5,029 bases of DNA. Source: Pseudomonadota bacterium. Lineage in GTDB: Bacteria > Pseudomonadota > Alphaproteobacteria > Sphingomonadales > Sphingomonadaceae. Shown here one piece after another: positions 4,882-5,029 of this stretch. The notes under the pieces are model-generated. The model did no database searches. It was given only the letters and a program-made list of their open reading frames with translations, and was not told the origin of the DNA. The stretch lies in contig JAEWKG010000226.1 in NCBI GenBank assembly GCA_023386135.1, positions 1 to 5,029 on the forward strand, given 5' to 3'. Both the position numbers and the translations under genes were made by a program. How positions within the stretch are numbered: the first letter of the stretch is position 1; each line of letters starts with the position of its first letter.

Positions 4882-5029
4882 GTGAATACCATCCAGCGCA
4901 CTATCGTGCTTGGCTGCGGCCTGGCGCTTCTTACCGGCTGCGGCCCGGCCGACCTCGCGTCGCCCGGCCCCACCGGCGCCGTGAACATCACCATCCCGCC
5001 TCCGCCGCCCCCGCCCCCCCCGCCGCCGC
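4882..5029 (+). CDS. Putative outer-membrane lipoprotein with proline-rich segment, partial (C-terminus beyond window)
   Basis: Only the first 49 residues are in the window. They begin MNTIQRTIVLGCGLALLTGC. This is a lipoprotein signal peptide with one basic residue (Arg6), a hydrophobic core and lipobox LTGC, with the lipidated cysteine at position 20. Residue 21 is Gly, not Asp, so sorting to the outer membrane is expected. A short segment GPADLASPGPTGAVNITI (21-38) follows, then at least eleven prolines (39-49), probably a stiff tether or wall-spanning linker before a domain not visible here. The proline codons form a C-rich tract with eight Cs in a row at 5014-5021. The gene is divergent from the virB operon and shares its upstream region. 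From memory, GCGP.D.ASPG followed by a Pro/Thr linker recalls surface lipoproteins of sphingomonads; I cannot name the family. It is not an obvious VirB7, which is small and lies inside the operon. Confidence 0.75.
   Translation, partial: MNTIQRTIVLGCGLALLTGCGPADLASPGPTGAVNITIPPPPPPPPPPP
5014..5021 (+). repeat. C8 homopolymer inside the proline-codon tract
   Basis: Eight consecutive Cs sit within a run of proline codons (4996-5028). A one-base slip here would shift the frame of the lipoprotein after about residue 47. Homopolymers of this length are known slippage sites and also known sequencing-error sites. Confidence 0.6.

Noticed and set aside
4865..4885. ATG at 4865 as the lipoprotein start or as a leader peptide
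   Set aside because: It opens only six codons and ends in a TGA overlapping the GTG start. It lies across the ribosome site and is probably coincidental.
4882..5029. The lipoprotein as VirB7
   Set aside because: VirB7 is a small lipoprotein normally encoded inside the operon between virB6 and virB8. This gene is divergent and runs into a long proline tract.

Overview
The window is GC-rich (codons strongly favour G or C in third position) and looks like an alphaproteobacterium, most probably a sphingomonad (Sphingomonadales). That placement is an inference from codon use, from the style of the VirB proteins and from a lipoprotein N-terminus of a kind I associate with that order. No marker gene is present to prove it.

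Most of the window (1-4587, minus strand) is the promoter-proximal part of a type IV secretion / conjugation operon. Read in its direction of transcription the order is virB1 (lytic transglycosylase, 4587-3952), virB2 (pilin, 3948-3646), virB3 (3644-3363), virB4 (ATPase, 3345-913) and virB6 (polytopic membrane channel protein, 916 to beyond the left edge). The genes are packed with gaps of 3, 1 and 17 bases, then a 4-base ATGA overlap, so they are almost certainly one translationally coupled transcript. VirB1 would open the peptidoglycan, VirB2 form the pilus, VirB3 and VirB4 assemble and energise it at the inner membrane, and VirB6 form part of the inner-membrane channel. The slot that holds virB5 in the Agrobacterium operon is empty: virB4 runs directly into virB6. 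The core-complex genes (virB7 to virB10) and virB11 would be expected beyond the left edge.

A 294-base intergenic region (4588-4881) separates this operon from a divergent plus-strand gene. It is less GC-rich and dense in short repeats. Just upstream of virB1, pointing at it, are two exact copies of CTGTCAC separated by 4 bases. This is the architecture of a Pho box, the binding site of the phosphate-starvation regulator PhoB. Weaker 11-bp-period repeats point the other way, and there are three short perfect inverted repeats.

The right end (4882-5029) is the start of a predicted outer-membrane lipoprotein: a signal peptide with an LTGC lipobox, then a proline run encoded by a C-rich tract that includes eight consecutive Cs, cut by the window edge.

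The most interesting observation is the possible phosphate control of a virB operon. The protein genes themselves are recognisable members of known families.
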